The notes below the pieces were generated by a model. That model made no database searches and was not told the origin of the DNA. It was given only the letters and a program-made list of their open reading frames with translations. Position numbers and translations under genes: made by a program. 64,000 nucleotides of DNA from Bosea sp. PAMC 26642 (lineage in GTDB: Bacteria > Pseudomonadota > Alphaproteobacteria > Rhizobiales > Beijerinckiaceae): contig NZ_CP014301.1 of assembly GCF_001562255.1 (NCBI RefSeq), forward strand, positions 1,736,001 to 1,800,000, read 5' to 3'. Each line of letters starts with the position of its first letter. Position 1 is the first letter of the stretch. Positions 1 to 8,546 of the stretch are shown piece after piece.

Positions 1-101
1 TTGCGGATGCGGTCGGCATGGGCCGGTCCCGGCAGCGCGAGCGAGAGCAGAAAGGACGAAACCAGTCCGGCAACGGCCGAAGGGCGGCGGAGAAGCGACA
101 T
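1..101 (-). CDS. Secreted protein, N-terminal fragment (runs off window)
   Basis: Only the first 33 codons are inside the window. They encode a typical Sec signal peptide: a short basic start (MSLLRRP), a hydrophobic core and a signal-peptidase-like end (LPGPAHA), followed by DRIR where the window stops. The function cannot be known from this piece. It lies about 100 bases downstream of the chromate transporter pair on the same strand. A GTG three codons further upstream is an alternative start. Confidence 0.55.
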   Translation of the reverse strand, partial: MSLLRRPSAVAGLVSSFLLSLALPGPAHADRIR

Positions 102-203
102 GCTGCGCACGAATCTCTCAAAAGGGGGCGGCCGATGCCGCGCCGCCCGCGCAGTAACACGCCAAAGGCAGCGGAAAAAGGGCGCTTCCTGCACGGTCGC
201 CAC

Positions 204-734
204 TTACGGAAGGCCAAAGCCCGTCAGCCCGATCAGGCCCCCGAGGGCCAGCACGGCGAGCGGGTGCAGGCGTGTCAGGGTCATCACGGCGGCACTCGCG
301 GCGGCGATCGCCAACAGGACCCATTCATGGGTTGTCGCCTGCCCGATCAGTACGGCGCTGGCTGCAACGAGGCCCGCCGTGATCGGGACGAGGCCGGCCT
401 GGACAATGCGGCGCCAGGGCCTGTCCCGGAACCGCTCCCACAGATGCATGACGATGCCGAGCAGCAGCGACGAGATGCCGAAATTGGCGACCGAGGCGAC
501 GAGCAGGCCGAGCGGCCCCGCCAGCTGCCACCCGACCAGCGGCACGATCATCATGTTGGGACCCGGAGCAGCCTGCGCCAGCGCAAACAGCGCCCCGAAC
601 TCCCGCGCCGTCATCCAGTGATGCAGGTCGACGACCTGCCGCTGCAACTCCGGCAGCATGGTGTTGCCGCCGCCGAAGGCCAGCATCGAAAGCTGCGCGA
701 AGATCAGGAAGAGCGTCAGCGGCGTCGGGGTCAC
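204..734 (-). CDS. chrA: Chromate transporter, second half-size subunit (ChrA family)
   Basis: A 176-residue membrane protein of the chromate ion transporter (CHR) family, expected to export chromate from the cytoplasm, or possibly sulfate-like anions. It carries the family hallmarks AFGGGNTMLPEL near the N-terminus and QAAPGPNMM about 30 residues later, then hydrophobic segments to the C-terminus. It is a short-chain CHR protein holding one domain, so it should pair with the half-size gene just upstream. The GTG start overlaps the stop of that gene by four bases (GTGA), implying translational coupling. The family is clear; chromate as the real substrate is not proven. Confidence 0.88.
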   Translation of the reverse strand: MTPTPLTLFLIFAQLSMLAFGGGNTMLPELQRQVVDLHHWMTAREFGALFALAQAAPGPNMMIVPLVGWQLAGPLGLLVASVANFGISSLLLGIVMHLWERFRDRPWRRIVQAGLVPITAGLVAASAVLIGQATTHEWVLLAIAAASAAVMTLTRLHPLAVLALGGLIGLTGFGLP

Positions 735-1324
735 CGCTCGAACCTCCAGCTTGCCAGGATGCCGAGCGGCGCCATGACCAGAAGCGTTGGCACGAGCGGC
801 AGCCTCAGCACGGCCACGGCCAGCACGACGAGCGCCGCGATCGCGAGCCCGACCGGCCGGCGGCGCAGCGGCAGCCCGATCTTGATCGTGGTCGAGATCA
901 GAAGGCCTGCCGCGGCGGCCGCGAGACCGGCGAAGAAATGGCGCAGATGCGGGTCGTCGGCATAGCGCGCATAGACCACGCCGAGTCCGATCACGATCAC
1001 CGTCGGCGCAGCGAGAATCCCCAGCAACCCCGCGAGGGCGCCGGGCACCCCGCGGAACTTCAGCCCGACCGCGACCGACATGTTGATCGCATTGCCGCCG
1101 GGCATGAACTGGCAGACGCCGAGCAGTTCGGTGAACGCCTCGGGGTTCAGCCATCTGCGGCGCTCGACCAGCATGTCTCGCAGCATCGGCAGCACGCCGC
1201 CAAAGCCCGTCAGGCCGAGCATGAGGAAGGCGAGGAAGATCTGCGGCGTGGTCGGCCGGGTCTGCTCGGGCCCCGGATCGGTGACATCAGCCGCCGAGGG
1301 CGTCGTGAAATCCTGCGACGGCAC
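731..1324 (-). CDS. chrA: Chromate transporter, first half-size subunit (ChrA family)
   Basis: A 197-residue CHR-family membrane protein, the partner of the following half-size ChrA. After a polar N-terminal tail of about 25 residues come LTGFGGVLPML and QFMPGGNAIN, the counterparts of the FGG and PGP motifs, then about five hydrophobic segments. In full-length ChrA both domains are fused; here they are two adjacent overlapping genes, as in described short-chain CHR pairs that act together. It is 15 bases downstream of the NDUFA12-like gene, so the three may be co-transcribed. The role in chromate resistance is inferred from the family. Confidence 0.88.
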   Translation of the reverse strand: MPSQDFTTPSAADVTDPGPEQTRPTTPQIFLAFLMLGLTGFGGVLPMLRDMLVERRRWLNPEAFTELLGVCQFMPGGNAINMSVAVGLKFRGVPGALAGLLGILAAPTVIVIGLGVVYARYADDPHLRHFFAGLAAAAAGLLISTTIKIGLPLRRRPVGLAIAALVVLAVAVLRLPLVPTLLVMAPLGILASWRFER

Positions 1325-1339
1325 CTGTCGGATGCCGAC

Positions 1340-1750
1340 TCAGCGCCCCGGCGTCCAGGCCTCGTAGTCGCCGGTCGCGGCCGGGCGCTCGCCCTCGGCC
1401 AAAGTCGAGCCCTTTGGCCGGTAGGCCAAGGCCGTGCCGGTCCAGTTCTGCTGGTGCGGCTCCTGCCACTCGCGCGGCTGGTAGCGCTCCTCGGAAGGCG
1501 CGACGTCGACGGTGTGGTGCAGCCAGCCGTTCCAGCCCGGCGGGATCTTGGAGGCCTCGGCCTCGCCGTTATAGACGACCCAGCGGCGCTGGATGCCGAG
1601 CGCCTTGTCCTTCACCCCACCCTTGGTGCGGTAATAGACATTGCCGGACTCGTCCTCGCCGACCCGCTCGCCGAAGCGCCAGGTGTGGAAGCGGGTGCCG
1701 ATGGTCTGGCCGTTCCACCAGGTGAAGATCTGCAGCAGGAAAGGCTTCAT
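1340..1750 (-). CDS. NADH:ubiquinone oxidoreductase accessory subunit, NDUFA12-like
   Basis: A 136-residue homologue of mitochondrial complex I subunit NDUFA12 (B17.2), an accessory subunit that alphaproteobacteria share with mitochondria. It sits on the matrix/cytoplasmic side of the enzyme. The signature is continuous from IFTWWNGQTIGTR through GNVYYRTKGG, RRWVVYNGEAEASK and PPGWNGWLHHTVD to the C-terminal DYEAWTPG. The ATG giving MKPFLLQ was chosen because homologues begin there; an in-frame ATG 33 bases upstream adds a poorly conserved tail. It stands alone, away from the nuo operon, which is usual. Confidence 0.93.
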   Translation of the reverse strand: MKPFLLQIFTWWNGQTIGTRFHTWRFGERVGEDESGNVYYRTKGGVKDKALGIQRRWVVYNGEAEASKIPPGWNGWLHHTVDVAPSEERYQPREWQEPHQQNWTGTALAYRPKGSTLAEGERPAATGDYEAWTPGR

Positions 1751-2112
1751 GGGCTCGTACCCGTCGCGGTCGGTCTGCGTCATGCGTCGCCGCGACTTAT
1801 GAAGATGCGGACCGGCGCTGTCCAGTCCGCGGCATCCTCGACACGCGCGGAAACCGCCCCGCCACGATTCGGCCCCGATTCGAATTGGCAGCCAAGGCAT
1901 CCTCTCCGCGCGAACGCACCGCCACTTCAAGCACTTGATCGCGCCTGTGCAGATTCCGCTTCCATGCGCCCGCCCCGGCACCGCCCGCTAACGCTTGGTC
2001 AACCATCCTTGAGCTGAATCGCGCCGCTTCCATTGCCGGCCGACTGTGGCACTCTTGCCCGGCGCTCGGATTCGTCCCGCGATTCCCAAGGCTTAGCCGC
2101 CGGCCTTGAGAC

Positions 2113-2155
2113 TTATCCCCATAACTCACACATCCTACCAGATGTCGTGTCCACA
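2113..2155 (+). promoter_or_regulatory. Candidate nrdJ operator: DnaA-like boxes flanking an NrdR-like palindrome
   Basis: TTATCCCCA (2113-2121) differs from the DnaA box TTATCCACA at one base, and GTGTCCACA (2147-2155) at two. Between them CTACCAGATGTCGTGT (2135-2150) resembles one NrdR box, and ACATC-N6-GATGT forms a palindrome. NrdR and DnaA are both known regulators of ribonucleotide reductase genes in bacteria. The assignment here is by eye only. Confidence 0.4.
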
Positions 2156-2176
2156 GGGTTTGCGGCGCACTAATCC

Positions 2177-2206
2177 TTGACTGGACGACCTGTTCGGGAC
2201 TAGTTT
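2177..2206 (+). promoter_or_regulatory. Possible sigma-70-type promoter of nrdJ
   Basis: TTGACT and TAGTTT are separated by 18 bases, just downstream of the DnaA/NrdR-like cluster. If used, the leader would be about 260 bases long. The -10 match is weak. Confidence 0.3.
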
Positions 2207-2475
2207 TTGACGATCGCATGACGGCCGGCGCAAAGCGCCAATCGACACCTGCGAAAGAGTTTCCAGTGGGTCGATGCGGTCATTGCGGCATGCCGGTAAC
2301 GGCAATGGCGAAGGATCGTCTGCGGACCTGTCTGGCCGCAACCGGACGAAGCGAGGCGGGTGACAACGCCAAGACGTCCACGGGGCATCAAACCGAGTTT
2401 GGATATCCGGAGCCGGTGATCAACCGGCCGCGCGAGGCATCATCGCCCGCGGCAGATCTTGAGGGACGACAGATC

Positions 2476-5400
2476 ATGCGCATCGAGCGCCGCTATACCA
2501 CCGCCGGCCAGTCGCCTTACGCCGCGATTCCGTTCCGCTCCGCCGTCAGCGAGATCCGCAACCCTGATGGCTCGATCGTCTTCCGGCTGGAGGGCATCGA
2601 GGTTCCCGAGGCCTGGTCGCAGGTCGCCAGCGACGTCCTCGCGCAAAAGTATTTCCGCAAGGCCGGCGTGCCCGCGCGCCTGAAGAAGGTCGAGGAGAAC
2701 GACGTTCCCTCCTTCCTCTGGCGCGCCGTACCCGACGAGGCCGCCCTCGCCGCCCTGCCCGAGAAGGAGCGCTACGGCTCCGAGATCTCCTCCAAGCAGG
2801 TCTTCGACCGGCTCGCCGGCTGCTGGACCTATTGGGGCTGGAAGGGCGGCTATTTCTCCTCCGAGGACGACGCGCAGGCCTTCCATGACGAATTGCGCTT
2901 CATGCTCGCCCGCCAGATGGTAGCGCCGAACTCACCGCAATGGTTCAACACCGGCCTGCACTGGGCCTATGGCATCGACGGCCCGAGCCAGGGCCATTTC
3001 TACGTCGACTTCAAGACCGGCAAGCTGGTCAAGTCGAAGTCGAGCTACGAGCACCCGCAGCCCCATGCCTGTTTCATCCAGGGCGTGCAGGACGACCTCG
3101 TCAACGAGGGCGGCATCATGGACCTCTGGGTCCGCGAGGCGCGCCTGTTCAAATACGGCTCGGGCACCGGCTCGAACTTCTCGATGCTGCGCGGCGAGGG
3201 CGAAAAGCTCGCCGGCGGCGGCCGCTCGTCGGGCCTGATGTCCTTCCTCAAGATCGGCGACCGCGCCGCGGGCGCGATCAAGTCGGGCGGCACGACGCGT
3301 CGCGCTGCCAAGATGGTCGTGGTCGACGTCGATCACCCCGACATCGAGACCTATATCGACTGGAAGGTTCGCGAGGAGCAGAAGGTCGCGGCCCTCGTCA
3401 CCGGTTCCAAGGTTGTGCAGAAGCACATGAAGGCCGTGATGAAGGCCTGCATCAACTGCGAGGGCGAAGGCGATTCCTGCTTCGACGTCGAGAAGAACCC
3501 CGCACTCAAGCGGGAGGTGAAGCTCGCCCGCAAGGCGATGGTGCCCGACAACTACATCAAGCGGGTCATCCAGTTCGCCAGGCAGGGCTACACCGAGATC
3601 AAGTTCGACACCTACGACACCGACTGGGATTCCGAGGCCTATCTCACCGTCTCCGGCCAGAATTCGAACAACTCCGTCTCGCTGACCGACGACTTCCTGC
3701 GCGCGGTCGAAACGGACGGCGACTGGAACCTGACCGGCCGCACCACCGGCAAGGTGATGAAGACGCTGAAGGCCCGCGACCTCTGGGAGAAGATCGGCTA
3801 CGCCGCCTGGGCGAGCGCCGATCCCGGCCTGCACTTCAACACCACCATGAACGACTGGCACACCTGCAAGGCGTCCGGCCGCATTCGCGCGTCCAATCCC
3901 TGCTCGGAGTACATGTTCCTCGACGACACCGCCTGCAATCTGGCCTCGGCCAACCTGCTGCAGTTCTACGATCGCGACACCAAGGCCTTCGACGTCGCGG
4001 CCTACGAGCATCTCTGCCGGCTCTGGACCGTAGTGCTCGAAATCTCGGTGACGATGGCGCAGTTTCCCTCGAAGGAAATCGCCGAACTCTCCTACGAGTA
4101 CCGTACGCTCGGACTCGGCTACGCCAATATCGGCGGCCTGCTGATGACAATGGGCCTCGGCTACGATTCAGACGAGGGCCGCGCGCTGGCCGGCGCCCTG
4201 ACCGCCGTCATGACCGGCGTCAGCTATGCCACCTCCGCCGAGATGGCCGGCGAGCTCGGCCCCTTCCCGGGCTACAAGAAGAACGCCGCCCACATGCTGC
4301 GGGTCATCCGCAACCATCGCGTCGCGGCCCATGGCCTCGCCTCGGGCTATGAGGGGCTGGAAGTCACGCCGGTCCCGCTCGACCACGGCACGCTCGCCCG
4401 CCTCGGCGGCTCCAGCGCCGTCCTGTCGCAGCGCGCCAAGGCCGCCTGGGACGAGGCGTTGGCGCTCGGCGAGACGCATGGCTACCGCAACGCCCAGTCG
4501 ACCGTGATCGCGCCCACCGGCACGATCGGCCTCGTCATGGATTGCGACACCACCGGCATCGAGCCCGATTTCGCGCTGGTGAAGTTCAAGAAGCTCGCCG
4601 GCGGCGGCTACTGGAAGATCATCAACGGCGCGGTGCCCGACGCGCTGCGCGCGCTCGGCTACCGCGAGAGCGAGATCGCCGAGATCGAGGCCTATGCGGT
4701 CGGCCACGGCACGCTGGCCCAGTCGCCCGGCATCAACCACGGCTCGCTCAAGGCCAGGGGCTTCCCGCAGGACAAGATCGACGCCGTCGAGAAGGACCTC
4801 AAGGCCGCCTTCGATATCAAGTTCGTCTTCAACAAATGGACGTTGGGCGAGGACTTCCTGGTCAACGTGCTGAAGGTGCCGGCCGAAAAGCTCGCCGATC
4901 CGACCTTCGAACTGCTGCCCTTCCTCGGCTTCACCAGGCCTGAGATCGAGGCCGCCAACGTCCATGTCTGCGGCGCCATGACGCTGGAAGGCGCCCCGCA
5001 CCTCAAGACCGAACACTACAGCGTCTTCGATTGCGCCAACCCCTGCGGGCGCATCGGCAAGCGCTATCTCTCGGTCGAGAGCCATATCCGCATGATGGCG
5101 GCGGCCCAGCCCTTCATCTCGGGCGCGATCTCCAAGACCATCAACATGCCCAACGACGCCACCGTTGAGGACTGCAAGAGCGCCTACATGCTCTCGTGGA
5201 AGCTGGCCTTGAAGGCCAACGCCCTCTATCGCGACGGCTCGAAACTCTCCCAGCCGCTGAACTCGGCCCTGATCGCCGACGAGGACGACGAGGAGGATCC
5301 TGTCGAGGCGCTGCACCAGATGCCGATGACGGCCCGCGCCGGCCACATCGCCGAAAAGATCGTCGAGCGGATCGTCGAGCGCGTCGAGCGCAACCGCGAG

Positions 5401-6183
5401 CAGGAAAAGCTGCCGACCCGCCGCAAGGGCTACACCCAGAAGGCCAAGATCGGCGGCCACACGCTGTTCCTGCGCACCGGCGAATATGATGACGGCCGGC
5501 TCGGCGAGATCTTCCTCGACATGAACAAGGAAGGCTCGGCGCTGCGCGCGCTGATCAACAACTTCGCCATCTCGGTGTCGCTGGGCCTGCAATATGGCGT
5601 GCCGCTGGAGGAGTATGTCGACGCCTTCACCTTCACCCGCTTCGAGCCCGCCGGCTTCGTCCAGGGCAACGACTCGATCAAGAACGCGACCTCGATCCTC
5701 GACTACGTCTTCCGCGAGTTGGCGATCTCCTATCTCGGCCGTTACGAACTGGCCCATATCGACCCCAGCGAGGTCGGCAATATCGGTCTCTCCAGCGGCG
5801 ACGGACAGGGCATCGCGAGCGCCGCGCCGCAGCAGACCTCGGTCTCGAAGGGCCTCGTCCGCTCGCGCGCCGACAAGCTGATGCTGGTCTCGGGCGGTGC
5901 CGCCCCCGACGCCCCGCGGCCCGCCGCCGCCCATGGCTACGCTACGGCCGGCGCCACGGCCCTGAAGCAGGAGCCAGAAGCGTTTGGCGAAGCCGAGATG
6001 GCAAAGCTCGGCTTTGCGGCACCCGCCGCCCAAGCCCAGCCAAAAGCCTCGGAATTGCGCGCCGAGGCGATCATGAAGGGCTATGTCGGTGATTCCTGCG
6101 GAGAGTGCGGGAATTTCACGCTGGTCCGGAACGGCACGTGCCTGAAGTGCAATACGTGTGGCAGCACGACGGGGTGTTCGTGA
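2476..6183 (+). CDS. nrdJ: Vitamin B12-dependent (class II) ribonucleotide reductase
   Basis: A 1235-residue adenosylcobalamin-dependent ribonucleoside-diphosphate reductase that makes deoxyribonucleotides in the cytoplasm without needing oxygen. Compared with class II enzymes, the catalytic set is visible: N474-P-C476-S-E478 (thiyl radical Cys with its Asn and Glu), C487 eleven residues later and C199 in PHACFIQ as the redox pair. The C-terminus ends in a Cys-rich tail (CGECGN...CLKCNTCG) that regenerates the active-site disulfide or binds metal. The ATG at MRIERRYT was chosen over an earlier in-frame ATG because GAGGGA precedes it and homologues begin about there. No other RNR gene is in the window. 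A strong hairpin follows the stop. Confidence 0.97.
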   Translation: MRIERRYTTAGQSPYAAIPFRSAVSEIRNPDGSIVFRLEGIEVPEAWSQVASDVLAQKYFRKAGVPARLKKVEENDVPSFLWRAVPDEAALAALPEKERYGSEISSKQVFDRLAGCWTYWGWKGGYFSSEDDAQAFHDELRFMLARQMVAPNSPQWFNTGLHWAYGIDGPSQGHFYVDFKTGKLVKSKSSYEHPQPHACFIQGVQDDLVNEGGIMDLWVREARLFKYGSGTGSNFSMLRGEGEKLAGGGRSSGLMSFLKIGDRAAGAIKSGGTTRRAAKMVVVDVDHPDIETYIDWKVREEQKVAALVTGSKVVQKHMKAVMKACINCEGEGDSCFDVEKNPALKREVKLARKAMVPDNYIKRVIQFARQGYTEIKFDTYDTDWDSEAYLTVSGQNSNNSVSLTDDFLRAVETDGDWNLTGRTTGKVMKTLKARDLWEKIGYAAWASADPGLHFNTTMNDWHTCKASGRIRASNPCSEYMFLDDTACNLASANLLQFYDRDTKAFDVAAYEHLCRLWTVVLEISVTMAQFPSKEIAELSYEYRTLGLGYANIGGLLMTMGLGYDSDEGRALAGALTAVMTGVSYATSAEMAGELGPFPGYKKNAAHMLRVIRNHRVAAHGLASGYEGLEVTPVPLDHGTLARLGGSSAVLSQRAKAAWDEALALGETHGYRNAQSTVIAPTGTIGLVMDCDTTGIEPDFALVKFKKLAGGGYWKIINGAVPDALRALGYRESEIAEIEAYAVGHGTLAQSPGINHGSLKARGFPQDKIDAVEKDLKAAFDIKFVFNKWTLGEDFLVNVLKVPAEKLADPTFELLPFLGFTRPEIEAANVHVCGAMTLEGAPHLKTEHYSVFDCANPCGRIGKRYLSVESHIRMMAAAQPFISGAISKTINMPNDATVEDCKSAYMLSWKLALKANALYRDGSKLSQPLNSALIADEDDEEDPVEALHQMPMTARAGHIAEKIVERIVERVERNREQEKLPTRRKGYTQKAKIGGHTLFLRTGEYDDGRLGEIFLDMNKEGSALRALINNFAISVSLGLQYGVPLEEYVDAFTFTRFEPAGFVQGNDSIKNATSILDYVFRELAISYLGRYELAHIDPSEVGNIGLSSGDGQGIASAAPQQTSVSKGLVRSRADKLMLVSGGAAPDAPRPAAAHGYATAGATALKQEPEAFGEAEMAKLGFAAPAAQAQPKASELRAEAIMKGYVGDSCGECGNFTLVRNGTCLKCNTCGSTTGCS

Positions 6184-6258
6184 CGCGTCATCGTTGACGG
6201 TTGTAAAGCGAGGCATAGTGTTGCCGCGTTTGTAGGAAAGTTCCGCAACTCTTGATTC

Positions 6259-6285
6259 AACGCCCGGCCCATCAGGCCGGGCGTT
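6259..6285 (+). terminator. Strong hairpin after nrdJ, likely terminator
   Basis: Perfect 11-bp stem AACGCCCGGCC / GGCCGGGCGTT with a 5-base loop, 75 bases after the nrdJ stop. The following bases (TGTCGTC) are not a clear T-tract, so it is a weak classical terminator. It could also serve the convergent glycosyltransferase operon. Confidence 0.55.
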
Positions 6286-6416
6286 GTCGTCTGGAGGAGG
6301 CATATCGGCCTAGCGGTCCGCAAGCGTCGCCGAAATCCGCGCGTTGCGAACGGCTGCTTCGATCAGCGTGCAAACATGCTGATTTCCGCAGCCGCTCGCC
6401 GATGGCGGCGACAAGA

Positions 6417-7262
6417 TCAATACCTGGCGTCAGGCGCTCGGGCGGCATTCAAGCACTCCTCCTCGGTCGGCTGCCTCCGGACCATAAACGAGGTCTCGGT
6501 CCAGGCGATTAGGCCAAGGTCGCGGAAACGGGCCAGCCAGCCCTCCATCGGCCAGACGCCCCATTTGCGGTGGAAGATCTCGGCGTTCCTCACGATGTCG
6601 CTGAAATGCTGGAGCGGCGGATCGGAAACGCCGTGGTGCTGGTGGAATGCGCCGGGGCCACCGAGGAACAGGAGTTCGAGCCCGGCCTCGCGCGCGGCAA
6701 AGCTGAAATCGGTGTCCTCCGCGCCATAGCCCGTGAAGCTTTCGTCGAACCCGCCTATCCTGTGAAAGGTGGCGCGCGCGACACCGAAGGCGAGCGACCA
6801 GAACAGGCCGGCATTGGCCTCCCGCCTGAGACCATCGCCCGGGAAATCCCGCGCAGGATGGCGCATGCCCGTGGCGCGCAGCCCGGTCTCCGTCCAGCTC
6901 TCGCCGACGCCGCCGGCCCCGAGATACAGAACTTCCGCACATATCAGCGCGTCGTTCTGCAGCAGGGATGAGTTCATCGCGCCGCATAGTCCCGCCGCCG
7001 GAATGCAATCGACGTCAAGGAACAGGAAGCGATCCGATCGCGCGTGGGCCGCCGCCAGATTGCGAGCCCGAGCCAGCGGCAGGCCTGGGACGTCAAGGCG
7101 GAGCACGCTGACGGGGAAGTCGCATTCGGGCCGAGCAATCGGGGTATCGCTCATATCGACGATCACCAGCTCGGCGGGAGCCGGGACGCTGCGCCGGAGG
7201 CCTTCCATAAGGTTGCAAAGATGCGATTCGCGGTTCTTGACGAGGGTGAGGACGCTGATCAT
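6417..7262 (-). CDS. Family 2-type glycosyltransferase (last gene of the glycan operon)
   Basis: A 281-residue GT-A fold glycosyltransferase expected to move a sugar from a nucleotide donor. The N-terminus MISVLTLVKNR is the GT2 nucleotide-binding start, FLFLDVDC holds a DxD-like metal site near residue 95, and GYGAEDTDF near residue 190 is the acidic C-terminal motif of the galactosyltransferase-like (Glyco_transf_7C) region. The ATG overlaps the stop of the upstream methyltransferase gene by four bases, and this decided the start. No membrane segment is evident, so it should act in the cytosol or at the inner membrane face. Donor and acceptor are unknown. Confidence 0.85.
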   Translation of the reverse strand: MISVLTLVKNRESHLCNLMEGLRRSVPAPAELVIVDMSDTPIARPECDFPVSVLRLDVPGLPLARARNLAAAHARSDRFLFLDVDCIPAAGLCGAMNSSLLQNDALICAEVLYLGAGGVGESWTETGLRATGMRHPARDFPGDGLRREANAGLFWSLAFGVARATFHRIGGFDESFTGYGAEDTDFSFAAREAGLELLFLGGPGAFHQHHGVSDPPLQHFSDIVRNAEIFHRKWGVWPMEGWLARFRDLGLIAWTETSFMVRRQPTEEECLNAARAPDARY

Positions 7263-7849
7263 GCGGTCCGGCGCCACAGGTCCAGGCGATACTCCGCCTT
7301 ACGTTCTGCAAGCAGCGTCTCGACATCGATCGACAGCGTCTCTTTCAGCGCCTCGACGGCGTCGTCTCCGCTCTGCGGATAATCCGTCTCGCCGGTCCAG
7401 TGCACCAGGATCAGATCCCCGCCGGGGGCGAGAAAACCGGCGATACGCTGCGCGGCCAGCACAAGGTCCGCGTCGTCCCAGTAATAGGCGACTTCCGACA
7501 GGACGATCAGATCGAACACCTCCGGATGCGCGGGCACGGCGAGAGGAAAGCTCATACGGGCGAAGCGGATCGTTTTTTGCTCCGCACACCGAATCCTGGC
7601 CCTGTCCAAGGCGGTCTCGCTGACGTCGACGGCCAGCAGCGTGTCGCAATGCGCCGCTAGACGCTCGGTCAGGACGCCGTTGGCGCAGCCGATTTCGAAG
7701 CCTTGTCGGTAATGGCGGCCGCCGAGCACCGCGAGCGTATGGGCGTATTTGGCCTGCTCATAGGGGCTCGTCTCGAAACCCCACGGATCGGCGGCGCTGG
7801 CGAACATCTCCTCGAAATAGGCGGGCGGGAGGCTACGGGGCGCGCGCAT
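7259..7849 (-). CDS. NodS-like SAM-dependent methyltransferase
   Basis: A 196-residue class I methyltransferase. The early segment ADPWGFETSPYEQAKY followed by FEIGCANGVLTERLA (SAM motif I, near residue 60) is the pattern of the NodS family, whose founder N-methylates the freed amino sugar of rhizobial Nod factors. LLAVDVSETAL is motif II and GGDLILVHW a later core strand. Its gene lies between a PIG-L deacetylase and a glycosyltransferase, which suits methylation of a deacetylated amino sugar. That substrate is inferred, not shown. The ATG at MRAPRSLPP was chosen because upstream codons read as low-complexity antisense of the neighbour. Confidence 0.85.
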   Translation of the reverse strand: MRAPRSLPPAYFEEMFASAADPWGFETSPYEQAKYAHTLAVLGGRHYRQGFEIGCANGVLTERLAAHCDTLLAVDVSETALDRARIRCAEQKTIRFARMSFPLAVPAHPEVFDLIVLSEVAYYWDDADLVLAAQRIAGFLAPGGDLILVHWTGETDYPQSGDDAVEALKETLSIDVETLLAERKAEYRLDLWRRTA

Positions 7850-8546
7850 TGCGGCCGATCCTCTCATAGAGCACGTCGAACGCCGCCATCCGCTTCTTGG
7901 CCTCCGGCAGACGAAACCCCTCGCCGAATTGCGGCGTGACCTGGCTGCGATGGGCGGCGAGCGCCTGCTTGCGCCGGCCAGGGGGCATCGGCGGCGTGCG
8001 CAGCGCACGATAGCCTGCGGCTGGCGGCTCGGCCGCCCAGACAACATATTCGAAGACCGCGACCTTCCGCATGGCGGTCGCCGCTACAGCCTGCGCCAGC
8101 TCGTAGGCAGCCTCGTGGTCGCAATGCGGTTCATGGCGCGCGGTGACGGCGAGGCCATCGACTCCGCGCCGACGGCACAGCGACACCAACATCCGTCGCG
8201 CCGCCTCGAAACCGGGCGCGCCGGGAGCGAAGGGCTGCGCGTCCGGCCAGTTGAGGAACAGCGGCGCCGGTGCGTAAGGCCCGGCGAGGCGCCTGACGGC
8301 AAGCGCCGCTTCGCAGCGCCTCGCGGCGATGAGGCGGGCCCGGGACGATTGCCCGTCATGGCTGTGGGAGCCGACGCCGTCGGTCAGGACCACGACCCCG
8401 GCCAGGGTGTTCCGCGAGGCCGCATGGGCAATCAGCGCGCCGCAACCCAGCGTCTCGTCATCGGCATGGGGCGCCAGGACGAGCCAGCGAGCCGTTGCGA
8501 CCGCGCCTTGCGCGAGCGGACGAGCGGCGAACGGCCGGCTCACCAT
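7833..8546 (-). CDS. PIG-L family (LmbE-like) deacetylase
   Basis: A 237-residue zinc-dependent de-N-acetylase-like protein. PHADDETLGCG near residue 27 supplies the family's His-x-Asp-Asp metal and catalytic motif, and RHEPHCDHEAA near residue 140 the later metal-binding histidines. Family members remove acetyl groups from GlcNAc-linked substrates such as GlcNAc-phosphatidylinositol, mycothiol and bacillithiol precursors. The gene overlaps the acyl-CoA dehydrogenase stop by 7 bases and the methyltransferase start by 17, so co-expression is very likely. An N-acetylated sugar made by the neighbouring glycosyltransferases is the natural guess for substrate. It keeps the canonical catalytic Asp pair, unlike the GalB homologue elsewhere in the window. 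Confidence 0.88.
   Translation of the reverse strand: MVSRPFAARPLAQGAVATARWLVLAPHADDETLGCGALIAHAASRNTLAGVVVLTDGVGSHSHDGQSSRARLIAARRCEAALAVRRLAGPYAPAPLFLNWPDAQPFAPGAPGFEAARRMLVSLCRRRGVDGLAVTARHEPHCDHEAAYELAQAVAATAMRKVAVFEYVVWAAEPPAAGYRALRTPPMPPGRRKQALAAHRSQVTPQFGEGFRLPEAKKRMAAFDVLYERIGRNARAP

Larger units (their letters stand above)
1751..2475. other. Intergenic region between NDUFA12-like gene and nrdJ
   Basis: A 725-base spacer between divergent genes. It holds the putative regulatory cluster and promoter of nrdJ listed separately, and then about 260 bases of apparent nrdJ leader. The nrdJ reading frame stays open through much of the leader, but the codons before the chosen ATG look non-conserved. 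I looked for a cobalamin riboswitch, logical for a B12-dependent enzyme, and saw no convincing B12-box core. No RNA gene was recognised. Confidence 0.5.

Noticed and set aside
2218..2475. Upstream in-frame extension of nrdJ
   Set aside because: No conserved sequence, no ribosome site at the first ATG, and a good GAGGGA site before the inner ATG.
2212..2475. Cobalamin riboswitch upstream of nrdJ
   Set aside because: No recognisable B12-box core or kissing-loop pattern by eye; a covariance search would be needed to exclude it fully.
4168..6303. Open frame of about 711 codons on the minus strand
   Set aside because: Antisense to nrdJ, which has full catalytic motifs. The composition is typical of a GC-rich shadow.
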